Program-made: the position numbers and the translations under genes
Source: an uncultured Vibrio sp.
GTDB lineage: Bacteria > Pseudomonadota > Gammaproteobacteria > Enterobacterales > Vibrionaceae
Direction: 5' to 3'
NCBI RefSeq assembly: GCF_963675395.1
Contig: NZ_OY776223.1
Span: forward strand, 372,001 to 436,000
DNA: 64,000 bases
Notes under the pieces: model-generated
The model's database searches: none
What the model was told of the DNA's origin: nothing
The model's input: only the letters and a program-made list of their open reading frames with translations
In this document: piece after piece, positions 38,869-47,603 of the stretch
Layout: every line of letters begins with the position of its first letter
Numbering within the stretch: the stretch's first letter is position 1

Positions 38869-39552
38869 ATGACCCTTTTTTTTGAACAACTAAAACAACA
38901 AACCGCTACCGCCCAGCAAGCTATGTTAACCGCCCCCGTGATTGCTGATGTACAACAAGGTCAAATTTCCAAGCAAATGTATATTGCTTTCCTGACTCAG
39001 GCTTATCATCACGTTAAACATACCGTGCCACTACTGATGGCTTGCGGCGGCAGACTCTCTTCTGAGTATGAATGGGTACGTGAAGCCATTGCTGAATATA
39101 TTGAAGAAGAGAAAGGCCACCAAGAATGGATCCTTAATGATATCCAAGCCTGTGGCGGTAACGCTGACGCTGTGCGTAACAATCAGGAAGAAGGCCGAGT
39201 AGGACAAGCGATAGAATTAATGGTGTCATACCTATACCACAACATCGATCGAAACAACCCATTAGCGCTGTTTGGCATGGTCTGGGTTCTGGAGGGCACA
39301 AGTGTGGGTATCGGCGGACAGATGGCTGAGAAAATCCAGTCTACGTTAGGCCTTCCACCTTCTGCAATGACCTATCTCGTTTCTCATAGCGTATTGGATC
39401 AGGATCACCTGCAGTTTTTCGAGTCATTGATGAACAAAATCACCAAAGAGGAAGATCAGCGAGTCATCATCGACTCTGCAAACATGGTGTTTTCTCTTTA
39501 TGGCCAGATGCTTCGGGCATTGCCATCTTACTCGAATCAGCAAGCCGCGTGA
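38869..39552 (+). CDS. Haem-oxygenase-fold diiron protein (TenA/CADD/PqqC-like)
   Basis: A 227-residue all-helical protein of the haem-oxygenase-like oxidase superfamily. The potential metal ligands are complete: E81 and H84 in EEEKGHQEW, E142 in VLEGTS, and H173, D177, H180 in SHSVLDQDH. The H-x3-D-x2-H spacing is that of the CADD/UndA group of non-haem diiron oxygenases. TenA thiaminases share the fold but not this ligand set. ATG 38869 has AAGGAG 8 nt upstream. Between an acyl ligase and a dehydrogenase, oxidation of an acyl-derived substrate is the natural guess. Confidence 0.85.
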   Translation: MTLFFEQLKQQTATAQQAMLTAPVIADVQQGQISKQMYIAFLTQAYHHVKHTVPLLMACGGRLSSEYEWVREAIAEYIEEEKGHQEWILNDIQACGGNADAVRNNQEEGRVGQAIELMVSYLYHNIDRNNPLALFGMVWVLEGTSVGIGGQMAEKIQSTLGLPPSAMTYLVSHSVLDQDHLQFFESLMNKITKEEDQRVIIDSANMVFSLYGQMLRALPSYSNQQAA

Positions 39553-39560
39553 GGTAAATA

Positions 39561-40355
39561 ATGAACATTAAAGACAGTAAAATTCTACTCACTGGCGCAA
39601 CAGGTGGGATTGGCCAGTCTATTGCAACAGAGTTGGCCAATCGCGGTGCGACATTAATACTCGTTGGAAGAAATGAAGAAAAACTAATCACGCTGAAGGC
39701 TTCGCTAGTAAACCCAGATTCCCACGACGTGTTAGTCGCAGATATTACGACTACAGAGGGTCTGAACGCCGTCAGAGAGCGAGCTCGACAAAAACAAAAA
39801 GTGGATGCCTTAATAAATAACGCTGGATGTAATGATTTCTCTTTATTAAGTCAAAAACGTCCGACGCAGATCGAAGCAGATATTCAGCTCAACTTGGTCA
39901 CTCCAATACTGCTTTGCCAGTCTGCACTCTCCTGGTTAAAACAACCGGGTATTATCCTCAACATTGGCTCCACGTTCGGCTCAATCGGTTATCCAGGTTA
40001 CACCTCTTATTGCGCGGCAAAAGCGGGACTGCACCGCTTCACAGAGGCTTTGGATCGTGAGTTGTTTGCTACCGGAATTCGCGCGTTATACCTAGCACCA
40101 AGAGCCACAGAGACCTCATTGAACAGCGACATCGTGAATGAGCTGAACCAGAAACTAGGAAACAAAACCGATTCGCCACAAGTGGTCGCCTTGCATGTTG
40201 TCACCATGCTAGAAAAAGAGATTTCAGCGAAATGGATCGGTTGGCCAGAAAAGCTGTTTGCTCGCATTAATCAACTGCTACCAAACGTCGTTTCGTCGGC
40301 CATTAGAAAACAGCAAGAAACCATCCATCAATACGTAAACCGCGTTAGCCATTAA
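39561..40355 (+). CDS. Short-chain dehydrogenase/reductase
   Basis: A 264-residue NAD(P)-dependent oxidoreductase. Cofactor motif TGATGGIGQSIATEL at the N-terminus, INNAGCNDF, and the catalytic Ser-Tyr-Lys set in NIGSTFGSIGYPGYTSYCAAK. AGGTAA precedes the ATG, 8 bp after the diiron gene. It probably reduces or oxidises the product of the preceding enzymes; the substrate is unknown. Confidence 0.9.
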   Translation: MNIKDSKILLTGATGGIGQSIATELANRGATLILVGRNEEKLITLKASLVNPDSHDVLVADITTTEGLNAVRERARQKQKVDALINNAGCNDFSLLSQKRPTQIEADIQLNLVTPILLCQSALSWLKQPGIILNIGSTFGSIGYPGYTSYCAAKAGLHRFTEALDRELFATGIRALYLAPRATETSLNSDIVNELNQKLGNKTDSPQVVALHVVTMLEKEISAKWIGWPEKLFARINQLLPNVVSSAIRKQQETIHQYVNRVSH

Positions 40356-40368
40356 AAGGACAGAAACG

Positions 40369-41004
40369 ATGAATACCAAACAAATCTTATGCACGTTAAC
40401 TATATGTTCAGTGTTGGTTTCCACCGCTTCGTTGGCAGGAAACACTCCGCTTCAAGATGTGCAAAATAAATGGGCAGAATGCCAATACAGCACTCCTAGC
40501 GGTGATGAAAAGGAATATTGCTTTAACCGCGCGATTGCCAAAACCAGTATTTACTTGGACAGAGAACCGGGCAACCCAGAGCTGACCGTATGGCTGGCGA
40601 TTAATAAAGCGTCTCTTGCGGGCGCTAAAGGAGGCCTGGGCGCGCTGTCTTTAGCCAAAGAGGCAAAGTCTCTGCTTGAGCAAGTCATTAAAACCTCACC
40701 AAAAACTCTTGATGGTTCAGCATACACCAGCTTGGGTTCGTTGTATTATAAAGTTCCGGGATGGCCAATTGGCTTTGGTGATGATGATAAAGCAGAACAA
40801 ATGTTGAAAAAAGCTTTAGAGATCAATCCAAACGGCATCGATCCGAACTATTTTTATGGTGATTTCCTTGCAGAGGAAGGACGAGAGCAAGAAGCGAAAG
40901 TGTATCTCACTCAAGCGATGCGAGCCTCTCCTCGACCTGATCGCCCTTTAGCAGATAAAGGCAGAAAACAGGAAATCGAAGCAACGCTAAGGAGACTAAA
41001 ATAA
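40369..41004 (+). CDS. Periplasmic TPR-containing protein
   Basis: A 211-residue protein with a signal peptide (CTLTICSVLVSTASLA, cleavage near LAG). The mature part contains tetratricopeptide-like helical repeats, clearest at about 120-195 (AEQMLKKALEINPNGIDPNYF, then EAKVYLTQAMRASP). The paired cysteines (AECQYST, EKEYCFNRA) could form a disulfide. It lies 13 bp after the dehydrogenase and 3 bp before the response regulator, so it may link the pathway product to the sensor. No specific family recognised. Confidence 0.8.
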   Translation: MNTKQILCTLTICSVLVSTASLAGNTPLQDVQNKWAECQYSTPSGDEKEYCFNRAIAKTSIYLDREPGNPELTVWLAINKASLAGAKGGLGALSLAKEAKSLLEQVIKTSPKTLDGSAYTSLGSLYYKVPGWPIGFGDDDKAEQMLKKALEINPNGIDPNYFYGDFLAEEGREQEAKVYLTQAMRASPRPDRPLADKGRKQEIEATLRRLK

Positions 41005-41007
41005 TTT

Positions 41008-41664
41008 ATGCGCTTATTGCTGGTAGAAGATGACAAGCTACTCGGTCAATCCATGGTGACTTCTCTCAGTCGCCATGGATACACCGTAGACTGGCTGGAA
41101 AAGGGTGCTGGTGTGACTAGCGCTTTAAAAACAGAAGCGTTTACCGCCGTGATTTTAGATCTCACCCTACCCGATATTGATGGATTAGAAGTTCTACGTA
41201 ACATACGAAAAAATGGGTATAAGCTACCAGTCATGATACTCACGGCAAGAGATGACATCCGCGATCGTGTTCAAGGCCTGGACAGCGGCGCCGATGATTA
41301 CCTCGGAAAACCCTTTGCTCTTGAAGAATTACTCGCCAGATTGCGTGTCGTGATTCGACGCCAATCTGGAAGTGCCGATGAGCTTATTCAAGTTGGATTG
41401 TTATCCCTATCTCTGTCTGAGCAGAATATTCGTTATGACGGTGTGCCACTGAAACTCACCCGCAATGAATTTAAAATTCTAACGAGTTTGATCACTAATG
41501 CAGGGCGAGTACAAAGCAAAGAGCAATTGCAGCAATTTCTGCACGGCTGGGATGAAGGTGCCAGTGACAACGCCATTGAAGTACATATACATAACTTACG
41601 CAAAAAAGCGCCGAAAGTAGCGATTAAAAATATTCGCGGTGTGGGGTACATTCTTGAAAAATAA
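41008..41664 (+). CDS. OmpR/PhoB-family response regulator
   Basis: A 218-residue regulator: receiver domain with acidic pair EDDK at the N-terminus, phospho-accepting aspartate near 51 in VILDLTLPDIDGLEV and lysine in YLGKPFALEELL; winged-helix DNA-binding domain at 125-218 (KLTRNEFKILTSL, then GASDNAIEVHIHNLRKKAP). QseB/PmrA-like in overall form. It is part of the hemolysin-ligase operon and overlaps the kinase gene, so it probably regulates this pathway. Confidence 0.93.
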   Translation: MRLLLVEDDKLLGQSMVTSLSRHGYTVDWLEKGAGVTSALKTEAFTAVILDLTLPDIDGLEVLRNIRKNGYKLPVMILTARDDIRDRVQGLDSGADDYLGKPFALEELLARLRVVIRRQSGSADELIQVGLLSLSLSEQNIRYDGVPLKLTRNEFKILTSLITNAGRVQSKEQLQQFLHGWDEGASDNAIEVHIHNLRKKAPKVAIKNIRGVGYILEK

Positions 41665-43066
41665 CAAGCCGTACTCTATTAAACGTCAGCTTACCATCTC
41701 CGTTGCTATTCTGGTCTCGACCCTGCTGCTGATATCGCTATTTTTCAGTTTTCAGTCCGCCAAGCATGAGGTAGAAGAGGTCTATGATGCAAGGCTTGGA
41801 CAATCCGCAAAATTGATGTTCCTTACTCTTTCAGTGTCGAAAGAAGAGAGCACCCTTGCCAACCATAGAGAATTGTTCCAGCAGTGGATGCAAAATATCC
41901 AGCAGTTGGCGAAAGATGATGGAGAGAAAGCAACCAAGTTCGGCCATCCCTACGAACAAAACCTTGTATTTCAGTTTTTTAGAAATGATGAACTCATTTG
42001 GAGTTCGTCTCCCAGCTTACCTCCGCTTTCGGCTTCATCAGATAGCAATGGCTACTCTGACATTAAAGTAAACAGCACTGCGTGGAGAACCTTCCAGCTC
42101 TCCTTCCCTCATACCATCCATAACAATGAGTATGTCGTGGTAGCTGAGAAACAAAAAATAAGACAAGAGATCATTCGTGAAATTGCTCTGTCGACATTGA
42201 TTGAACAGATCTTGCTGATCCCAACATTATTGCTTTTGTTGATTTGGTTGATTCAACGCTACTTTCGCCCCATCAATGAGCTTCGTAGTGCCATCACACA
42301 AAGAAATGTACATCGATTAGATCGAATTCACGTAACGGACCACACGGTAGAACTGGATCCTTTGGTGAATGCGCTAAACTCCCTGCTGTTTGAACTGGAA
42401 CAAGCATGGCAACGCGAAAAGCGATTTACTCGCGCCGCAGCCCACGAGTTGAAAACGCCGCTCACGATACTCCGCTTAAACGCTGAAAATGCGCTTCAGA
42501 GTAATGATCCGGAACAGCTGCGCGGTGACCTGGAAAATATCCTCAAAGGCATAGAACGAACCGACCGGCTTATTCATCAGCTTCTCACTTTAGCCAAAGT
42601 AGACAGTCTCTCGGAACGTGTATTTAACACTATTGATCTTACTCCTCTGCTACAAACGGTAGTAGCCGATCTGGCTCCGCTGGCATTGAGGCAAGAGCAA
42701 GACATCAGCTTGTCCTCTTCAGATGTGCAGTTGTCAGGCGATCCGATGTTACTCGGTGTCCTGTTCCGCAACCTGATAGATAACGCCATTCGATACTCTG
42801 GCGCGAAGAGCGAAATTCAGGTGCAAGTTTCGCAGAATCAAAACGCCATCAAAGTGTCTGTATCGGATACAGGACCAGAAATTACCCAAGAAACTCGAGA
42901 TAGAATTTTTGAGCAATTTTATCGTGGTCACTCAGAAATCGGCGATGGTGCTGGTCTCGGTATGTCAATTTGCAAAGACATCGCATTACTGCACAAGGCC
43001 ACTTTAGAGATCGCTCCTCGAAAAAACGGGATGAATACGTTTGTGATCGCGTTCCCCAATACGTAA
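41654..43066 (+). CDS. Sensor histidine kinase of the hemolysin-ligase operon
   Basis: A ~470-residue inner-membrane kinase: helix 1 at about 12-32, periplasmic domain of ~140 residues, helix 2 at about 170-193, HAMP-like linker, phospho-histidine in AAAHELKTPLTILRL, N-box FRNLIDNAIRYSG and GAGLGMSICKDIA. No obvious sensor family in the periplasmic part. The start is not an ATG: TTG 41654 has GGGG 7 nt upstream, while GTG 41639 is possible. Either overlaps the end of the regulator gene. Last gene of the operon. Confidence 0.9.
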   Translation: MKNNKPYSIKRQLTISVAILVSTLLLISLFFSFQSAKHEVEEVYDARLGQSAKLMFLTLSVSKEESTLANHRELFQQWMQNIQQLAKDDGEKATKFGHPYEQNLVFQFFRNDELIWSSSPSLPPLSASSDSNGYSDIKVNSTAWRTFQLSFPHTIHNNEYVVVAEKQKIRQEIIREIALSTLIEQILLIPTLLLLLIWLIQRYFRPINELRSAITQRNVHRLDRIHVTDHTVELDPLVNALNSLLFELEQAWQREKRFTRAAAHELKTPLTILRLNAENALQSNDPEQLRGDLENILKGIERTDRLIHQLLTLAKVDSLSERVFNTIDLTPLLQTVVADLAPLALRQEQDISLSSSDVQLSGDPMLLGVLFRNLIDNAIRYSGAKSEIQVQVSQNQNAIKVSVSDTGPEITQETRDRIFEQFYRGHSEIGDGAGLGMSICKDIALLHKATLEIAPRKNGMNTFVIAFPNT

Positions 43067-43077
43067 TAAGCGAACCA

Positions 43078-43108
43078 ACCGCGCCAAGCTGTGCATAGCT
43101 TGCGCGGT
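43078..43108 (+). terminator. Hairpin after the kinase gene
   Basis: ACCGCGC-c-AAGCT pairs with AGCTT-g-CGCGGT, a 12-bp stem with one mismatch and a 6-nt loop, 12 bp past the stop. There is no clear T-run, so termination strength is uncertain. Confidence 0.55.
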
Positions 43109-43265
43109 CATTGACCATATCATCAGTGAGGTTCATCACATTCCCTAGTAAAAACTAAAATACTTCTCCCACAACCTATCGATAGCGATTATGTTTTACG
43201 TTTATTTCACGCCATACGTGATAAGCTTGCGTCGCACCATTATTAAATCTATCAAATAAGTAAAT

Positions 43266-45206
43266 ATGAGAAGCACCTCTAATAGACCCGTTTTTGGACC
43301 ACTACAGCCAATTGCTGTTTTTTCTTTGTTTTCACTCGCTTTTTTATCTCTTTCACGAGTGTTGTTGCTCTTTTGGCAATCTGACCGAGTCGAATCGTTT
43401 CAAGATCTTATCTACATTCTCAGCCAGGGCGTACGAGTTGATGTCGCTACATTGTGCTGGTTATTTATTCTCCCTGCTCTGCTGTCTGCGCTGCTGCCTT
43501 TGACCGGAAAAATAGGTAATGGCTGGAAGTGGATTCTGCGCCTGTGGATGGTCGCGGGCCTATGGATTTTGGTCTACATGGAATTGGCAACCGCTCCTTT
43601 TATTCAGGAGTATGACCTGCGCCCTAACCGCCTGTTCATCGAATACTTAATTTATCCTAAAGAAGTCATGAGCATGCTTTGGACGGGATATAAACTAGAA
43701 CTGTTCGTCGGTGCCGCTGGTACGGCGATTACTCTTATTTTGGGTTGGAAATGGAGTAAAAAACTGACTGATTCTGCACAGCAGATCAACTGGAAGTGGC
43801 GTCCTTTGTTGGCGATTTTGATTGTACTGATTGGTGTCGCAGGCGCGCGCTCTTCTTTGGGTCACCGTCCTCTTAACCCAGCGATGGTAGCCTTCTCTAG
43901 CGACCCCCTATTGAACGACTTGACCCTCAACTCTTCATATTCACTGCTGTTCGCCGTCAATAACATGAAATCGGAAAAGAGTGCTGAGCAGTTTTACGGC
44001 AAAATGGATAGCCAAAAAATGCTGGAGATCGTTCGCGAATCGTCGAAGAAGTCGGATTTCAACCCTGAACTTTTGCCAACAATGAATCACAACTCTGCGA
44101 CTTATAAAGGAAAACCTAAAAATTTAGTTATCCTGTTGCAAGAAAGTTTGGGTACACAGTTTGTGGGCTCTTTAGGTGGCCTGCCATTGACCCCAAATCT
44201 GGACAAATTAACAGAGGAAGGCTGGTTATTTACGCAAATGTACGCCACTGGTACACGCTCAGTCCGCGGTATCGAAGCGGTAACTGCGGGTTTCCCTCCA
44301 TCCCCTTCACGTTCGGTCGTCAAACTGAGTAAAAGCCAAACAGGTTTCTTTACCATTGCAGACTTGCTGAAAAACCAAGGCTATCACACTCAGTTCATTT
44401 ACGGCGGCGAGGCAAACTTCGACAATATGAAAACCTTTTTCTTTGGTAACGGTTTTGAACAAATTGTCGAAGAAAAAGATTATCACAACCCAAGCTTCGT
44501 GGGTTCATGGGGCGTAAGTGATGAAGACCTATACAACAAAGCTGATGAAGAGTTCGAACGTCTGTCTAAGGATGACAAACCATTTTTCAGCTTAGTATTT
44601 ACATCAAGTAACCACAGCCCGTACGAATACCCTCAAGGTAAAATTGAGCAGTATGATGAGAACTACATGACGCGTAACAACGCCGTGAAGTATTCAGATT
44701 ACGCGCTTGGCACCTTCTTTGAAAAAGCAAAGAAATCTGGCTACTGGGATGACACCATATTTATCGTGATTGCCGACCATGATGCTCGTGTATCAGGCGC
44801 TAACTTAGTGCCGGTCAAACATTTCCACATCCCTGCATTGATCATCGGTAAAGGAATTGAGCCTCGCAAAGACGATCGTGTATCAAACAACATTGACATG
44901 CCACCCACTCTACTGTCATTGATTGGTGTTGATGCAACGAGCCCGATGATAGGGCGCGATCTGACTAAACCGTTAGCACGAGAGGATGAGCGAGCCATGA
45001 TGCAGTATGATAAAAACTTCGGTTACCTAACACGAGATAACCTCGTCGTGTTCTCTCCTGGAGAAAAAGTGACCACGTTGTCATACAACTTTGAGAACCA
45101 AACAATGAAGCCGATGAATGTTGACGCATCTATTGTTGAAAGAGCAAAAGCAAATGCGCTGTTTGCATCAAAAGCGTATAAATACGGTTGGTACGCCTCC
45201 CAATAA
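43266..45206 (+). CDS. LtaS/OpgB-like sulfatase-fold phosphoglycerol transferase
   Basis: A 646-residue inner-membrane enzyme with five N-terminal helices (to about residue 200) and a large periplasmic alkaline-phosphatase/sulfatase domain. NLVILLQESLGTQFVGSLGG supplies a metal glutamate, ATGTRSVRGIEAV the catalytic threonine, and FIVIADHDARVSG metal ligands. In Gram-negative bacteria such proteins transfer phosphoglycerol or phosphoethanolamine to periplasmic glucans or other envelope polymers; which one is not evident. It stands alone, with a hairpin terminator 26 bp after the stop. Confidence 0.9.
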   Translation: MRSTSNRPVFGPLQPIAVFSLFSLAFLSLSRVLLLFWQSDRVESFQDLIYILSQGVRVDVATLCWLFILPALLSALLPLTGKIGNGWKWILRLWMVAGLWILVYMELATAPFIQEYDLRPNRLFIEYLIYPKEVMSMLWTGYKLELFVGAAGTAITLILGWKWSKKLTDSAQQINWKWRPLLAILIVLIGVAGARSSLGHRPLNPAMVAFSSDPLLNDLTLNSSYSLLFAVNNMKSEKSAEQFYGKMDSQKMLEIVRESSKKSDFNPELLPTMNHNSATYKGKPKNLVILLQESLGTQFVGSLGGLPLTPNLDKLTEEGWLFTQMYATGTRSVRGIEAVTAGFPPSPSRSVVKLSKSQTGFFTIADLLKNQGYHTQFIYGGEANFDNMKTFFFGNGFEQIVEEKDYHNPSFVGSWGVSDEDLYNKADEEFERLSKDDKPFFSLVFTSSNHSPYEYPQGKIEQYDENYMTRNNAVKYSDYALGTFFEKAKKSGYWDDTIFIVIADHDARVSGANLVPVKHFHIPALIIGKGIEPRKDDRVSNNIDMPPTLLSLIGVDATSPMIGRDLTKPLAREDERAMMQYDKNFGYLTRDNLVVFSPGEKVTTLSYNFENQTMKPMNVDASIVERAKANALFASKAYKYGWYASQ

Positions 45207-45232
45207 TAGACGTTTCTTGCGTGACATTGATG

Positions 45233-45261
45233 CAAAGAGGAGCTGTTTTAGCTCCTCTTTG
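45233..45261 (+). terminator. Terminator after the LtaS-like gene
   Basis: CAAAGAGGAGCT/AGCTCCTCTTTG, a 12-bp stem with a 5-nt loop. Confidence 0.8.
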
Positions 45262-45475
45262 TACATTTAAAATGTAGTAATCTTTTCGCCATGACGCGTA
45301 TAGTGCGTACATAAAAACAACATTTTTTACGTACAACACTCAGAATGCATTATTATTCACTATAAAAGACTAAAAATATTATTCAAATTTTCATTCAACC
45401 ATTCCCATTGAGACGTCAATAAATTAGACTCAAGTGAAAACCAACAGCTGTGTAGAAGACAAAAAAGGAATGGCA

Positions 45476-45859
45476 ATGAGCTCAAGTATGATCCTTAGCG
45501 AGTCCCTGATCGAAAGCGGACGAGATATCCCACTAACAGAACTCCTGTACGCAAAACGCGTGCTTGATAACTACATGGCAGTGGCGAAGGATAGCAGCCC
45601 TCTTGAACTGCTTGCAGAAATGAAAACTGCGGCACAACAAGTTGAATACTTCAAAACTGACGATAATCCTTGTGAAGCTCGTAACGTCATCAGCAGTATG
45701 ATCGATGAGATTGAAAAGGCGACAACATTCTCTGAGTTCAAAACATTCGCGAGTAAACCATCCCTGGCGTTAAACGAATTAATTGAAGATCGTGCACAAT
45801 TAATTAAACGTGAAAGAGAGCTACTACTGGCTTCAGGCTACGACGCATCACGTATTTAA
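45476..45859 (+). CDS. Hypothetical cytoplasmic protein, 127 aa
   Basis: A helix-rich acidic protein starting MSSSMILSESLIESGRDIPL and ending LLASGYDASRI. It has no signal peptide or membrane segment. The ATG at 45476 has AAGGA six bases upstream; earlier in-frame starts (a GTG and another ATG) sit on or before that site. It stands alone between two strong hairpin terminators, so it is a monocistronic unit. I do not recognise a family. Confidence 0.75.
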   Translation: MSSSMILSESLIESGRDIPLTELLYAKRVLDNYMAVAKDSSPLELLAEMKTAAQQVEYFKTDDNPCEARNVISSMIDEIEKATTFSEFKTFASKPSLALNELIEDRAQLIKRERELLLASGYDASRI

Positions 45860-45881
45860 TTTACATTGTAACCGGATCAAA

Positions 45882-45907
45882 AAAGGAGCACTCTTCAGTG
45901 CTCCTTT
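45882..45907. terminator. Bidirectional terminator
   Basis: AAAGGAGCACT/AGTGCTCCTTT, an 11-bp stem with a 4-nt loop, between the convergent ends of the 127-aa and coiled-coil genes. A run of A on its left serves the minus strand. Confidence 0.88.
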
Positions 45908-45935
45908 CGCTATGGTATCGAGTTGACAGAACGGC

Positions 45936-46670
45936 TTATAACCCCATATCTTCGCTCATTTCTTTTATCTGCTTTAAGTCCAATTTATTGACTTCAATAA
46001 GTTGATCAACCTGGCTCAGTCGCGATGTGGCTTCATCATGCTTACTACACGCGTCAGATTTCACGTCCCAAGATTTTCCTTCTAAGTACACATCGCACTC
46101 TTTCTTCAACTTACTAATTTTAGGCAGTAATGTTTCACGCTCTTTCTCTAAAGACTCTAACTCTTGGGAGACCTTAAGCTCTTTTTGGAAAACTTCGCGC
46201 GAACGCTCCAGTATGGTCGCCTGCATACCACTCTGGCGAGTCAGCTTTTCGTTCTCAGATTTAGTCGTGCTAATTTTGTCGTTCTGCTGCTTCACCTGTG
46301 ATTCAAGTGACAAATTCACTTTCTCGACTTCGGTTAATTGCGACTGTAACGCTTGCAACTCTTTTTGATGCTCGGCTTCTTTTGCTGCAAGAAGTGCCAT
46401 TACTTTGTCCTCGACTTCTCTATCCAAGCCTTCTTCACGGACTTTCACTTGCGAGACTAGCTGCGTTTTATCCTGAGCAAGTGTCTGATATTTTTCTTCT
46501 AAGACTTGGTAAGCCGATTCCCATTTGTTTGCGGTCAAAACTGAACCAACTAAGCCACCCACAGCTAAGCCTAAGACCGCAGCAATTGCGATATAAACCT
46601 GAGTGCGTTTGTCACGTTGCTCAATCACCACCACATCTTCATGTTCTTCACTACTATTCTGAGAACTCAC
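45936..46670 (-). CDS. Single-pass membrane coiled-coil protein
   Basis: 244 residues: a short acidic cytoplasmic N-terminus, one membrane helix at about 26-48 (AIAAVLGLAVGGLVGSVL), then a long coiled coil (about 50-190) rich in K, E, Q and L, and a C-terminal helical part with two cysteines (KKECDVYLEG, SDACSKHDE). The start is GTG with GGAG 9 nt upstream. A small two-helix protein gene lies 32 bp upstream on the same strand. The function is unknown; an envelope or structural role is a guess. Confidence 0.75.
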   Translation of the reverse strand: MSSQNSSEEHEDVVVIEQRDKRTQVYIAIAAVLGLAVGGLVGSVLTANKWESAYQVLEEKYQTLAQDKTQLVSQVKVREEGLDREVEDKVMALLAAKEAEHQKELQALQSQLTEVEKVNLSLESQVKQQNDKISTTKSENEKLTRQSGMQATILERSREVFQKELKVSQELESLEKERETLLPKISKLKKECDVYLEGKSWDVKSDACSKHDEATSRLSQVDQLIEVNKLDLKQIKEMSEDMGL

Positions 46671-46702
46671 CGTATATTACTCCAAGGAATCTTGTTATTT
46701 TG

Positions 46703-46861
46703 CTAGCGAATCAGTTCCGCGACCATTATCGATGCGGTATAAATTAGGAATGCGCCTATCAGAATAATGATGGTCGCTTTTTGGACTTTTTCATTGGTTC
46801 GATAACGAAATAGCACAAACGCTAACGCAATCAAAACCGCTATGGCTAACAATCTGGTCAT
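46703..46861 (-). CDS. Small membrane protein, 52 aa
   Basis: Starts MTRLLAIAVLIALAFVLFRY and contains two hydrophobic helices (about 3-19 and 30-48) joined by a basic loop RTNEKVQK. AAGGAGG lies 6-7 nt before the ATG. It is co-oriented with the coiled-coil membrane protein gene 32 bp downstream, so the two may form one operon. No family recognised. Confidence 0.75.
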   Translation of the reverse strand: MTRLLAIAVLIALAFVLFRYRTNEKVQKATIIILIGAFLIYTASIMVAELIR

Positions 46862-47283
46862 ACAGCCTCCTTGTCCGATTGTGGTTCTAACTATCTCTAC
46901 AGCTAAAACCACAAAAGTTTATTGTAACTTATTTCTATATTCCTCAACGTCAACATAACGTAGATTTTAAAGTGAGTGCGGGTGTTTTGATCAATTTTGT
47001 GTTCTTAATTGAACGACTTAACTCATGACACAAAATACTCATTCTCTAACGCTATGACAAACCTTCCCGATATTACTTATAAAAATAGTGCAGATTATAC
47101 GATGAATAGAGCAAAACGATTGGCTACTCATGGTTAGACACGCTCTTTGCTGATAATTATTTGAAAAATAAATCTGCATTGGGTGTTGAAAAGGTCAAAA
47201 AACATGATAAAGTTCACACGTTAATGATGGCCAGCATCATTGACTAACCTTTACTCACATTATTGAGTAATTGTTCCGAAGAA
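46862..47283. other. Promoter region of the glycine riboswitch transcript
   Basis: AT-rich, with divergent promoters expected for the small membrane gene and for the riboswitch-alsT transcript. TTTACTC/GAGTAA (near 47250-47270) can form a weak stem. A 27-codon frame at 47055 has no ribosome site. No gene called. Confidence 0.4.
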
Positions 47284-47486
47284 GACTGCAGGAGAGTGGT
47301 TATTAATCAAAACTTAACATTTGATTAGCATAACCTGCCGAAGAATTAACTATTTCAGGTGCTACCTAGGTAGCGGGGACTGTAGTTGGAGGAACCTCTG
47401 GAGAGAACCGTTTAATCGGTCGCCGAAGGAGCAAGTCCTGTGTCATGCACAGGGTGAAACTCTCAGGCAAAAGGACAGAGGAGTGG
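47284..47486 (+). ncRNA. Tandem glycine riboswitch
   Basis: Two glycine aptamers in series. The first runs from about 47284 (GCAGGAGAGTGG) to about 47396 and holds the conserved CCTGCCGAAGAA and GCGGGGACTGTAG segments. The second (about 47397-47486) begins CTCTGGAGAGAACC and contains GGTCGCCGAAGGAGCAA, GTGAAACTCTCAGGCAAAA and GGACAGAGGAG. This is the arrangement of the well-studied V. cholerae riboswitch upstream of a sodium:alanine symporter, the same gene type as here. Glycine binding should switch on expression. Confidence 0.95.
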
Positions 47487-47603
47487 AAAGTTGTAACCTA
47501 ACTATTTGGCGTTCCCGTCTTTTAAATAGCTTTGTTCTATTAGAGATCTTATATCTCGCCCTTTCCCTCTTCTCCTTATTAGTTGTTTTATTAAGGGGAA
47601 ATC

